Below, one piece after another: positions 32,911 through 43,199 of a stretch of 64,000 nucleotides of DNA. The first letter of the stretch is position 1. Every line of letters starts with the position of its first letter. This stretch comes from Papaver somniferum (Eukaryota > Streptophyta > Magnoliopsida > Ranunculales > Papaveraceae), in NCBI RefSeq assembly GCF_003573695.1, contig NC_039362.1:180997977-181061976 (forward strand). Reading direction: 5' to 3'. The notes below the pieces were generated by a model. That model did not search any database, was not told the DNA's origin, and worked only from the letters and a program-made list of their open reading frames with translations. Both the position numbers and the translations under genes were made by a program.

Positions 32911-34286
32911 AAAATAATTTAATTTTCGTGATTCGTTTTTTTTATTACAATTAGAAAATCATAACATATGTTGAGCATAAAATATTTATGTTTTATTAAA
33001 TAAAATATTTAAATATGAGATTAACATTACTTTGGCAAATTGCCTAAAAACAATATATAAATTGAAATTCATCTAGTTCTAAACACTAAAAACTTGAAAC
33101 CGTGTATTCATAAATTATTCATCAAGATTCAACATTTGAATCGATATCTCTAGTTTGAATAATTCGGAATCTGCTTGTATCTTCCAGATTTTACTTTCTA
33201 GGTTTTCAATCAAATCTTCAAAAGACAAAATGGTCATGTCTCTTCTTTTAAATCTTCTTCCAGAAACCTCATTGCAAATATCATCTCTTTGCTCTCCTTC
33301 AATGATGCTTTATTTACAGACCTCAAAAAGTTTGGGTTCTTCTGAATTTTTTTTCTGTTCCATGTCAAAGAGAGACTCATAAGTTGTAAGCAAAAGTATA
33401 AATTACAAGTGATAGATTAATTTTTTTTTGAATAGTATAGTAAAAGATATATACCATTTTGTAGTGTTTAATGAATGACCTCGACCCTGTGTAAACTTTT
33501 TGGCCCCTATTTGAGAGAGTTACCTGTCGTTTCTACAACAACGATAAAATCATTAGCCCATACCTAAAACAAGTATAATTATAATAACTAGTAATAGTTA
33601 TGCTAGTAATACCTTAGAAGTCATTCTTCGGTTCCTTCTTTTCCTTGAAAACGACCCTTAAAAAAATCCGATGGAAGTTTTAGAATCATAGACCTCCCTA
33701 AGATATATATTAAAAAAAAATAATTTAATTTTCGTGTATTTTGAGAAACAAATTTATCTCCTAATAAATTAGGTGAATTTTTTTCCATGTATTTTTAGGA
33801 ACAAATTTATCTCCAAATAAATAGTGGAGCGACATGTATGGAAAGTGGACTAAATCTCTCTTCTAAAAGAGAGATAAAATATCTTGCAAATCTCTTTTAT
33901 TTTTGGAGAGAATATCGTGTAAAATTTGCTTGTTGATTATAAAACTTAAAATGGGTCACACTACTAATAATAAGACTTTTAAAGTTTTTACGGTACACTA
34001 TTCTGGTCAGTTTAAAATAAACGATGGGAAGGACTTGGACTGGTATGGCATTCTTCAGATTGGGCAAACGGGACAGTGGACCTATCCACCTGGACCTATC
34101 ATTAAATTTAGTAAAACAAAAACCACCGGTGTTCAAGACTAACTCATAAAGTGTCAAAATGAAGAAAAAAAAAACTAAAATCTGCATATCATAAAGTGTC
34201 AAATTGAAAACAGTAGACCTATATTTAAATGTAGTAAAATAAAAACCACCTGCTTAAAAAAAACTCAAATGCCAAGAACATTGTGA
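32911..34286. other. CACTA interior without recognised gene
   Basis: AT-rich sequence with several poly-A and poly-T runs and no supported frame. It lies between the left subterminal zone and the minus-strand transposase remnant, so it may include the remnant's 3' untranslated region. Confidence 0.4.
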
Positions 34287-35230
34287 TCACTCTATATCAC
34301 TGTCTTCACCATTCACCACTATCTCGTCGGCATCCAAAATGTCATTATTGTATTCATTCAATGTCTCATCATCTTCGTCATCTGTTTCAAACAAATCATC
34401 ATTGGGATCGTTAATATTCACTTGTACCATCTCTGGTTGGACGTCATCTCTGTCAAGTTCATTTTCTTCAACATCATCCCCTCCATCAAACGTAGATAAT
34501 ACTGGCAAATCCCCACCTTGCTGATAGGCCTCGTCAACAGTCGCGCCCAGATCATCCACCTCCGGAACATCCCACAAGTGTCTATGTTCCATATTATTAA
34601 CAACTTTCCAGTTTGCGCCATTTTTATGATCATCAACATAAAATACCTGCTGTGCTTGTGACGCAAGAACGTACGGATCATCCTCATACCATAAGTTGCT
34701 CACATTTATGCTTGTTAAATCGTAATCCTTTCGAATTTTATTTCTATTCGGGCTCACGTCAAACCAGTCGCACTTAAACAGCACTATTCGATACCCATGT
34801 TGATATTCCAACTCAATAACATCACGCAAAGTGCCATAGAATTCAATTGCATTTCCCCCATGTTCTCCATCAACTAACAATCCACTATTCTGAGTTGTCC
34901 TTCGAGCTTCACGATCTTTAGAATGATATTTAACCCCATTAACATTACACGCTTTGTACGAGTTTACTCGGACATCAACTCCCCAAGCTAAAGTTTGCAT
35001 TTCATCTGTGGCTTCTTTTTTGCTGTGCAGATCTTGTATCTGCGAAAAAAAAATTCGACAACAATATTATATACAAATTACAAAAGATGATATATACAGT
35101 TAGAAACTATCAGCAGTAATAATTCAGAAATCTGTACTCACATGTTTTCGAAACCATTCCGGAAACAGTGTTCTTTGCCTCCGTGATAGATTGACATTAC
35201 TTTCTTCTTTCAACTCGTTCTTGTGTTTCC
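34287..35230 (-). pseudogene. CACTA TNP2-type C-terminal part (DUF4216)
   Basis: Exon 1 (35230-35142) ends FPEWFRKH at GTGAGT. Exon 2 (35039-34287), after TTCGCAG, continues IQDLHSKKE, MQTLAWGVDVRVNSYKACNV, NGVKYHSKDREARRTTQNSG, FYGTLRDVIELEY, VLFKCDWFDV, DPYVLASQAQQVFYVDD, then a long acidic tail to the stop. This order is the region after the nuclease domain in plant CACTA transposases, including DUF4216. The splice phase is clean and this part is open. The upstream nuclease domain is absent, because the DNA beyond 35230 belongs to the divergent gene at 35426. I call it a broken transposase gene. Confidence 0.88.
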
Positions 35231-35425
35231 TGCATCAGAACCAAATCATAAGAAGAAAAAAACTGAACGTGTGTCATTCTAAAAAAAAAAAGAAAAAAAA
35301 AGTATATTCAAGCATGCAAGTAAAAGTATATTAACTACCGATTTCTGGTTAGTTGAATAGTACGATCTATTGTAACACATGAAATTGCTGAAATTTTTTT
35401 GATCTTATTCTTCATGAAACAGAGT

Positions 35426-35928
35426 ATGGAATCGGAAAATCACTCCCCTATCCAAGTGTTCCATGACACACACACTCGCGTGATTGATAAAACGACTAAT
35501 AATCGAATCTGGCTGAGCGACAAGGCACGCAGCCAATATGTAAGTTATCATCATGTGAATAAAGGTGTCAAATGTTAAGTTACACTGTTTTTTTTTCATC
35601 TGGAACTATATCCTTGCATCATCCATGAAACATAAATGTCTTTTTTCCGGGATCTGTTTAGCGTGCCTCTGTATCTAAATCTGTATATTTAGGTTCTTCT
35701 TATTACTTACACATGATCTTTGTGTAGGATCAAATGATCGCTATCAGAGAACAAAGCATGGAAGAAGGATCGGAACCTAGAGATGAAGACGACATCTGTG
35801 CTGAGGTCCTGGGGAAGAAAAAAGCAAGAAGACGTGTAGCTGTTATGCAGTCGAATCAAGAAACTGAAGAACTGCGTGAAAAAGTCCGAAGACAAGAAGA
35901 AGAAATTCGGAAAATGAAAGAAGACTAG
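35426..35928 (+). pseudogene. Transposase_24 (Ptta/En-Spm) C-terminal part
   Basis: Exon 1 (35426-35539) contains IQVFHDTHTRVIDK and ends KARSQY at GTAAGT. Exon 2 (35728-35928), after GTGTAG, continues DQMIAIREQSMEEGSEPRDE, then DDICAEVLGKKK, and a coiled-coil end (ELREKVRRQEEEIRKMKED). This matches the plant Ptta/En/Spm Transposase_24 family, whose members carry an 'F..THTR' segment and an 'EVLG' motif. The N-terminal two-thirds are missing. The gene faces away from the TNP2 remnant, whose surviving exon ends about 200 bp to its left. Confidence 0.8.
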
Positions 35929-36289
35929 GCATTATTCCAACAGGATGTGCTGAATCGTTTAGGTCTGAATGTCACAGTTACAGACACTCATGATCAGTAG
36001 TCTAAGTTGAATTTGGTTTTACTGTTTTAGTTTGTCACTTACGAGACTCATGCTCAGCAGTCTAAATTTGGTTTCGTTCCTGCTTTGTATTACCTTCATT
36101 TGATGAGAAATAAAATTAATCTTTTAGATTCTCTAAGTTTTCAATCTTCTTCTCTAAGTTTTTTTAAGTCTTGGGAAGCCATATGCTGATGTAGGTAAGT
36201 TTCTCATTAGTTTTCATGTTCTTTTAGATTCATGATACATAGTCTCTTTCCCTCTCCCTCAAATTCTAACAAGTTATCTTTTTTGATTG

Positions 36290-38320
36290 CAGATTGAAAA
36301 TGATTATGGAACTATCGATAAGGCTTACAGGCTGCTGCTAAATCTTACAGGCCTGTGAAGCAGCATTGATAGCAACTGATTCTAAGGAAATTAAGCTTGG
36401 TGTCAACTTACAGATATGGAGAGTTGCATCTGTGTTTCTTCCCATGATGATGGAGCCGAGTTGCGCAAGCTTCCTTGCTGACACCATTTTTATTGTGCCT
36501 GCATTATAGTCATGCTGTTATTACAGTGAGTATTCTGTATCAGTGTTTTTTTTTTTGAAGTTGAAGCAGCTAGGTCTACTGTGGACTCTTCACATGCTGC
36601 AGCAGTAAAACAAGTACATCATCTGGTTAGTTTAATTTCTCCTGTGGTAGACACTATTTTTTTGTTACTGCCATCCCTCTCCTTAACCATTTGGTCCAGA
36701 TTGATACATATTGGACTTAAGATGGAAACTGATGTAACGATCAATAACATGCCAACTAAAAAATTCAGTGTTGATAATAGTCAACATGTGGACCACTACC
36801 TGTATAGGATTTTGAATTCTTGCTGATGCAAGTATAAAACTAAGGATCGGACAATAGTTCAAAGCTGCAAGAGCCAGTTCCTTTGAGGATAATAGTTCAA
36901 AGCTGCAAGACCCAGTAGCTAGGTAGTCATCTTTGAGGATAAATATGTTACTAGAAACATGTGTTTTAATATGGGAACTGAAGTTAGTCCTGTCAGTTCT
37001 GTACATAGTTGTGACAGTGATAAGGATGCTTAGAATTTTTCTCGAGATAATATTTTTTTTGTATCTTGACAGGAAATTTGAATGGAAGATTTTACAATTC
37101 ATGGGTCTTTTGCATTAAATAACTTGAATTGAAACATTGAACATAAACAGAGCATTGATAGAACAAATCAAAACAGCACAGTTGAGGCACTGGCTAGTCC
37201 AGTCCTCTTGGGTGAAGCTCTGGCTAGACCAGGCATGTGTACAACATCCCCATTCACCATCTATTTATACCCAAAGTCTCAATTAGTGTTTATACAATTT
37301 TCCCCCCAAATCAGTGAAATTAGGGTTTGATTTTTACCTAATTTTGACGTGAAAAATCACTCAAGAAGGTCGACCCATTTCTTCTCTTCTTCTCCTGGTC
37401 CATTCCCATGCCTCAATTGATCTTCTAGCTCGACCTAATTCATTGATTTTCTCATCTAGGGTTTCAGAGAGAAAAGAGGGGAAATCGATGAATTAGGTGG
37501 GTAGAGTGGTAGGGAAATGATGGGAAAGGAGATGGGTTGTAGCCATCATGGCGTTTGGTGGCAGTTGGTGGCGTCAGGAAGTGGTGAAGGTGGTTGTGGA
37601 AGTGGCAGGGAGTGGTGGTGATGGAGTTGCAGACGGAGGTGAGGGAGGAGAGATCGATGGAAAAGAGAAGGGGGTTGTTTGGTTTGGGTATAAATATTTA
37701 ATGCTCGAGTGTTGGTCGGTTTCAGCAAATTGGATGAACAGCGAGTAGGAGCCGTGGGATTTGGAGATGATGGATCGATCTAACGACGAGATAGAAGGAA
37801 GCGAGGAGCGACCGTTGGATGCGGAAGTACAACGAAACTGATGGCTCAAGATGGAGTTAGGTGCTATAGTATTTGACAAGAGCTTCAGATTTTGATGAAC
37901 TATGATGAAGCCACCGTAGGATGCTGAGATGATCCAATCTGACGGCTGAAGATGAAGACGGGCATGGATATTGGAAATGGGTTTGGGTGAGGGTTTTGGG
38001 CCTTGGGTATTCCAAACCCATATCTTGTTTAAGAACAATTCTTCCTCTTCAAGCCCAGTTCTATCCTTTTGGTCTTGCGCACAACATTCTTCGCGGCTTC
38101 CTTGTGTAGAATTAATGCACAAAAGATGAGTTAAATACTAACAAAAAGGGATAAATATAAATAATATTTGGCACTCATCAGCAGTCGTGAAGTTCAAGCT
38201 TCCGTTAATGAAAATGATTATGGAACTATCGATGAGGTTTACAGACTGTTGCTAAATCTTACAGGTCTGTGAAGCAGCATTGATAGCAACTTATTTTAAG
38301 GAAATTAAGCTTGGTAATAA
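36290..38320. repeat. Direct duplication inside CACTA (36298 and 38206)
   Basis: AAAATGATTATGGAACTATC, then ACAG-CTG-TGCTAAATCTTACAG and GAAGCAGCATTGATAGCAAC, occur at 36298-36414 and again at 38206-38320. The first copy follows a TTGATTGCAG acceptor-like site and reads IENDYGTIDKAYRLLLNLTG, so it looks like a captured exon of an unrecognised host gene. The copies flank the probable LTR at 37111-38180. Confidence 0.7.
37111..38180 (-). mobile_element. Probable solo LTR within CACTA
   Basis: On the minus strand it starts TGATGAGTGCCAAATATTA, like the start of a widespread group of plant gypsy LTRs, and could end ...TTATTTAATGCA at 37111. It contains a CTATTTATACCC-like box near 37260 and gene-free sequence. 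A 5-bp target duplication was not found at these limits, so the boundaries, and perhaps the class, may be wrong. The 182-codon frame on the minus strand is low-complexity at its end and is not taken as a gene. Confidence 0.4.
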
Positions 38321-38549
38321 CTTATGGTTTCAAAACTGGCTTTTAAACTGTAATGTACAAAACTGGTTTGATTACAGGTTTTGTGGATCTATCTTTTAAA
38401 CTATAGCTTGAAAATCTTTATTTCCTCTTATCAGAGACTTAAAAGGCTTAAAATCCAGTAGGGAGCAATGATCAGATACAATCATCAGATTTGCGTCACT
38501 AGCAGTCAGCGATTATTCTGTAAAGGGTCATAGTTTGAGTCGCGGAATA

Positions 38550-39279
38550 TTAGGATTTGCAGACAAAAATTTGTCTTGCCACTAACAAAGTTTTAACGGA
38601 AAAATTTCAGATTTGCTTCGTATTCATTTAGATGATGAATTAATTTTTATCTGCATAAATAGGTATAGGAACAAAAGTCACACGTCGCCAGCAATAGTTT
38701 TTCGGACGAATTAAATTTTGTCCGCAAAAATAGATATAGGGATAAAAGTTACACGTTGTCATCAATACTTTTTTTGGAGACCAACATTTTTTCTGTCAGT
38801 ATAAAACATTCCATTTGCGACAACAATTTGTTTGGATACTAATAGTTCTAACGGCAAAATCCTTGTTTGACGGGCATTCATTTTGACAACAAACTAATTT
38901 TGTCGGTGTAAGATACATTCAGGGACAAAAGTCTTGGATTGTTAGCAATAATATGTTTGGAGACTATAATTTTTCTTCGTCGCTAGAAACCAATTTCTTG
39001 ACCGAAATAATTCGTCACAAAGAACTATTTAGAGACGGAGACAGAATTGGTCACTATATTTGGGCACAAAAGAAATATTTAGAGACAGAGATAAAATTGG
39101 TCACCAGCAAGTTGTCACAAAAATTTTCAGTGACAACTTTTAAGACAAAATTTACCTTTTATCGCGTAAAAAATATATATGGTGACCAAAAAAATATTCC
39201 TCCCTAAACACTAGATTTGTAGACAAAATTTTACTAGTCACATAAAATTTTGTCACTAAACGTGTGTTTTTTTGTAGTG
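38550..39279. repeat. CACTA right subterminal repeats
   Basis: Repeated words such as GACAAAAGT(C/T)ACACG, AATTTTGTC(C/G)GC and AGAGACGGAGACAGA occur about every 60-70 bp up to the right TIR, mirroring the left zone. Confidence 0.65.
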
Positions 39280-39447
39280 AAAGAATGTGGCATTTTTTTT
39301 ATGGATGGTCTCAAATCAAACCCATAAACACCTCTACTTTGTAACTGCAATAATGTTATAAACAAGTTACACAAAATCAGATTTTGTTTATGAATGAATC
39401 AGGTCTCATGTAAAATATGACTTTCAACTGTTTTTATATTGAATTGT

Positions 39448-39640
39448 TAATGTGTACATAGTTGTACACATGTTGATTCTTAATGTGTACATTATTGTAC
39501 ACATATTGACCTTTTATGTGCACATTGTTGTACACTTATTAGTTAATGTGTACATAATTTTACACATGTTGATCGTTATTGTGCACATGATTGCACACAA
39601 GTTGAATTTTAATGTGCATATGGTTGTACACCTGTATTGG
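39448..39640 (+). repeat. GTACAC-type minisatellite, 6 units of about 32 bp
   Basis: Six tandem units of the form TTAATGTGTACATAATTGTA with CACATGTTGA after it. Each unit has a short palindrome TGTACA...TGTACA. Three related units lie at 31375-31460, and inverted ones at 21195-21275. Confidence 0.85.
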
Positions 39641-39987
39641 TCCCTAGTATGTATCAACCTGATTTGCAACATGTGACAGATTTTTTAGGAAAGGAAATTA
39701 TGATTTTTATTTCTGGTATGAATTTGTTTTAGGTAATTATTTCACAATTTTGCTTCATTTATCCTAGTAGTTTTCAGTGCTATGCATATAGTTGTGTTTA
39801 TGTTGTTATTATGAGATATTTGTTGACCCATGTAAGTTAAAGCCTTGTTTTTATGTTTGTCTTTTACTTATCTCATATGTTAAACCTTTTGATGTGGATA
39901 GGATCAAATGATTGTCTAGGCATTAGATCATTAGTAAAATATATATGTCTCAAATTTTCAACCTTTTTCTTTCTTTCAATTGTTGGG

Positions 39988-40074
39988 GGAATGAAAGTCA
40001 AAAGTGATAAAAATGGGTCCTCGCTTCATGCTGCTGCTGTGCTTGCAACCTAAGATGTTGCAACACGATGAAAG
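39988..40074 (+). pseudogene. Ribosomal protein S14 (uS11) exon fragment
   Basis: The translation reads GGMKVKSDKNGSSLHAAAVL, then AT, stop, DVATR, stop, K, ending at a GTATTT donor. This corresponds to the exon of cytosolic small-subunit protein S14 that contains its GGMKVKADRDE-like segment. Both stops (TAA 40051-40053, TGA 40069-40071) sit where the family has Gln and Cys, each one base away. The upstream boundary is a pyrimidine tract near 39975. No other RPS14 exon was found nearby, so this is an isolated, dead fragment. Confidence 0.85.
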
Positions 40075-40189
40075 GTATTTGATCTAATTGTATACTTGTT
40101 CCTTTTTTGATGCCCACCTTAATGTTGGTCTCAGATGATAATAGGATTTTGTGTATTAGGATATCTTAGCAGAAAGATTAGGTTTTATA

Positions 40190-40490
40190 CATGTTTTGCA
40201 TGGGTGTACATATTGGTGCACCCGTGGAATTCCTAGGTAAAAGTAGGTTTGTGTGTGGTTATGAATGATCTTTTTTATGCATGTTTTATAGTGGTGTACA
40301 TATTGGTGGACCTGTGTATTGGGTGGTTACGAGTGATTGTTTTGTGCATGTTTAGCAGGGGTATACATGTTGGTGCACCTGTGTATTTTGCATGAAAAAA
40401 TAGGTTTCCCATGTTTTACAACGGTGTACATATTGGTGCACCTGTGTAATTCCCATGAAAAATAGGTTTGTGTGTGGTTGCGAATGATCG
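40190..40490 (+). repeat. GTGTACATATTGGTG minisatellite, 4 units
   Basis: GGTGTACATATTGGTGCACC recurs near 40204, 40294, 40369 and 40432, with ATGCATGTTTT-like and GGTTTGTGTGTGGTT words between. Units are 65-90 bp and imperfect. The palindromic GGTGCACC core differs from the neighbouring 32-bp array. Confidence 0.75.
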
Positions 40491-41613
40491 ACTTTATGCA
40501 TGTTGTCAAAGTTATGGTTCTTTTTTCGTTGATATTATATTTTTGTGTTGTGGAAGTTTTATTGAACCCTAGAATGTTTCACTTTGGTTTGAAGCATGTC
40601 ACTGATTTGTCAAGGAAGGGAAACTTTGGTTCGTTTTTGCTGATATGAATTCTTTTTTAGCTTACTATTTCACAATTTTGCTTCGTATACCTAGTAGTTT
40701 AGGGCTATTAAGCGTGTAGTAGTGTTTATGTTGCTATTATTGGTGCTTAAGGTACAAGATTCTAGTTGTGTGTGTACAAACAGGTGCATCTTTTCTTGTC
40801 TCACGAATTCTAATGATTCATTAACATTAGTGATTGGTACATGGAAAGTGGAAACATGTTCATTTAATAATCTCCTTTTCGGTAAAGTGCAATAAAAGTG
40901 TAATAAATCACTGTATTGGGATCGTATGAGGCCATATTAATTTTATGCAGTTAGGTCCAAATGGATTGTGTCTCTTTAATTTAATAATCGCCTAACTTTT
41001 TATTAGATCGTTTTCTTTCCTTTCTTTCTTATGTGGTTGTTGGTGAAAGGATATCACTTCTTTTTCAAGTTCTGGTTTCTTATGTTTTATTGTTTTGTCC
41101 TGGATGCAGGTGCAAAACCGTCCACTATACAACAAGAGCTTGGTGTGGTTGATATTTTTGTCTGTATGTGAATTAATTGTATACATGAGTGTTGAATTTT
41201 CTGTATTGTTGTCCATGTGTACATAATTGTATACTACCGTGAATTAAAAAAAATTATAAAGTGAAAATTATATAGTCATATGAGTACTCTTTTTGTAGAT
41301 TTCGAAAAGAACTTTCCGAATATACAAATTTTGTGAATTTTGGACGAGTGGTTTGAAAGATAAATTGGTTTTTAATTATTTATATATTATTTAAAATTTC
41401 TGACATCATCATGAGTCATTTTGGACTAAAATGCAAATATTTGGACCAAATTGTAAATAAGGGTTATTAGTGTATTTTCCATATATTTGGACTAATTTGT
41501 ACCTAGTCGACTCGGGCTGGACTAAACCGTACATTTGGACTGATTTTTGGACTAAATGTATTTTTCCCTTTATTGTCCACGTGTTAGACCCAACGAGGCT
41601 ACACGTGAGGGGG

Positions 41614-41762
41614 TGTATTGTGATTATTAGTCCCACATTGTTGGGAAATCTAAGATCATGCGGTTTATAATTTGGGCAATCTAAGATCCTGCGGTTTATA
41701 ATCTCTTAGGGCCTCTCCACTCATTGCCAATTGATTTTGAGTTGGATGCCCGCATTCTAACA
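41614..41762 (+). mobile_element. TRIM-family 3' LTR, copy 3
   Basis: TGTATTGTGATTATTAG...CGCATTCTAACA matches the TRIM repeats at 11753 and 28345. It carries an extra internal duplication (ATCTAAGATC-TGCGGTTTAT occurs twice). It is preceded by CACGTGAGGGGG (41602-41613), a polypurine tract, and by CCACGTGTTAGACCCAACGA, internal sequence typical of longer copia relatives. This is therefore the 3' end of a truncated element. Confidence 0.8.
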
Positions 41763-42638
41763 CAAAATGAGTAAAAATTTCCGCTAACTCTGAATACCAT
41801 ATAAACCCTAATTTTGAATTTCAAAATTTAAATTACACAATAAACAAAATCAAAATCTAAGTCAAACCCAAATTTTACCTTGGATCAGTTAACAAAATCT
41901 CTAACTCAAGCCCTCTTGTGAATTAATTATCAGCATCTCCCTGTAGCTCTCCGTCATTATCTTAGTTGGTGATTTTTGAAGAACATCAAAAGAGAAAACC
42001 GAATCATATATTGAGATACTAACGATGGAGGTGCTACTACTGCTCCTGTAGTTTCGTTGTTGTTAATAAGAATAAATTATCATTATTGCTACCAGAACAT
42101 CTTGAAGAACATAGATGGATGGATGGATGGAGAAATAAAAATAACGAAGAGGGTTGGATTAGCTTGCGTTAATAACGCAGGGGTTAAATCGCAGCTCTCC
42201 AATCTCTTAGAGAGATACGTGATCACAAATGCTTTTGCCACGTAACAGATGCATATATTAGATATGTGGCTTCACTAAAGGGTAAAAGTGTAATCTTGCA
42301 ATTAAATTTCTCATCTCATCCACGAGAAATTGACCAAAATTTTGAGAAATTGACTTTTCAAACAGATTTGGATGGAAAACATCCAACAGACCTATATTTG
42401 CGAATGTCAAAAAAACGGGGGTGGATTTGTCTATCGGATATAAAAACAGGGGTACATCTGTTTATAATCCTTTATAAAACCAAACGTAAAGATTGAAACA
42501 CCAGATTCTAAATCTTCTCAGATTAAAGAAAACAACAGAACGGTACTACATACCCAGAAAAACTAAAATCCTAACGAAGATAGAAAAATCTATATCCATC
42601 AAATATTAAAAATCAAAGAACATCTCAAGAATCTCATA
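41763..42638. other. AT-rich DNA with ATGG microsatellite
   Basis: No supported gene. (ATGG)n lies at about 42113-42131. Frames at 42057 and 42266 have no recognisable features. It is the left flank of retrotransposon E1, and its right continuation is at 48976. Confidence 0.4.
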
Positions 42639-43115
42639 TGTAGGAGTTAAATATCGTACACGATAATAATTACGCGAAGTGAAGAATACAACCTGAGCGA
42701 AGAGCATCACACATAGCAAAGTTAAGATGACGCACCGAATGATGTCAGCAAAGTCACGAGTAAAGTGTGAAGAATTACGCGAAGAAGTATGCTATGCGAA
42801 GATCAGCGATTGTATATGAGCGAATATGTCGCATAATGATCTCAAAAGTAATGGGATTCTTAGCTGTCATCCACTATGTAAAATCCTATATAAAGGAGAG
42901 AGTCATTGTTTCTGGGAGGATTCTAGGACAAGTCTTGGAAAAGAAATATGATGAGAGAGAAAGTGAGTTTAGGTTTCAAGTAGAATTGTTGTATCACTTG
43001 AATCCGTTTTATAAACATTCTTATTCTTTAGTTAATAAAACAAGAATTCATAATGATCATCTAGAGATTGAACTAGTTATAGTGGAGTGTAGTTGTAAGA
43101 TTTCTTACAACTACA
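42639..43115 (+). mobile_element. E1 5' LTR
   Basis: TGTAGGAGTTAAAT...CAACTACA, 477 bp. TATA box CCTATATAAAGG at about 42886-42895. It ends in a 28-base hairpin (43088-43115: TGTAGTTGTAAG, ATTT, CTTACAACTACA). It is nearly identical to the 3' LTR, with scattered changes. Confidence 0.93.
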
Positions 43116-43135
43116 TTTTTGGCGCTAGAAATCAA
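43088..43135 (+). promoter_or_regulatory. E1 LTR-end hairpin and primer-binding site
   Basis: A perfect 12-bp stem closes the LTR. After TTTT it is followed by TGGCGCTAGAAA (43120-43131), the expected position and TGG start of a tRNA primer site. The tRNA is not identified here. Confidence 0.7.
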
Positions 43136-43199
43136 CTCTGGATGTTAATTCCCGTTAGTAGATCTGAAATTCATAAGGGATCCATGAAGACAACAAGAG

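Larger units (their letters stand above)
31815..39279. mobile_element. CACTA (En/Spm) transposon, complete ends
   Basis: The left end is CACTACAACAAAACACACGT with TTAGTG after it. The right end is CACTAAACGTGTG, seven T, then GTAGTG, its reverse complement with slight change. The element is 7465 bp and flanked by AAA on both sides (31812-31814, 39280-39282), the 3-bp duplication expected for this superfamily. Subterminal repeat-rich zones lie at both ends. Inside are a transposase C-terminal remnant (34287-35230, -), a Transposase_24-like remnant (35426-35928, +), duplicated gene-like sequence and a probable solo LTR. No catalytic transposase domain remains, so it is non-autonomous. Confidence 0.93.
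39640..40745. repeat. Diverged tandem duplication, about 0.9 kb step
   Basis: The stretch 39645-39830 (words CATGTGACAGATTTTTTAGG, TATTTCACAATTTTGCTTC, TTTATGTTGTTATTAT) recurs at about 40590-40740 in the same order (CATGTCACTGATTTGTCAAGG, TATTTCACAATTTTGCTTCG, TTTATGTTGCTATTAT). It is an old local duplication. The RPS14 fragment lies only in the first copy's interval. Confidence 0.65.

Noticed and set aside
37574..38122. 182-codon minus-strand frame
   Set aside because: The C-terminal half is low-complexity Pro/Ser/Thr, there is no domain, and it lies inside the probable LTR.
42266..42496. 76-codon + strand frame
   Set aside because: No motif, no promoter signals, and it lies in AT-rich flank DNA.
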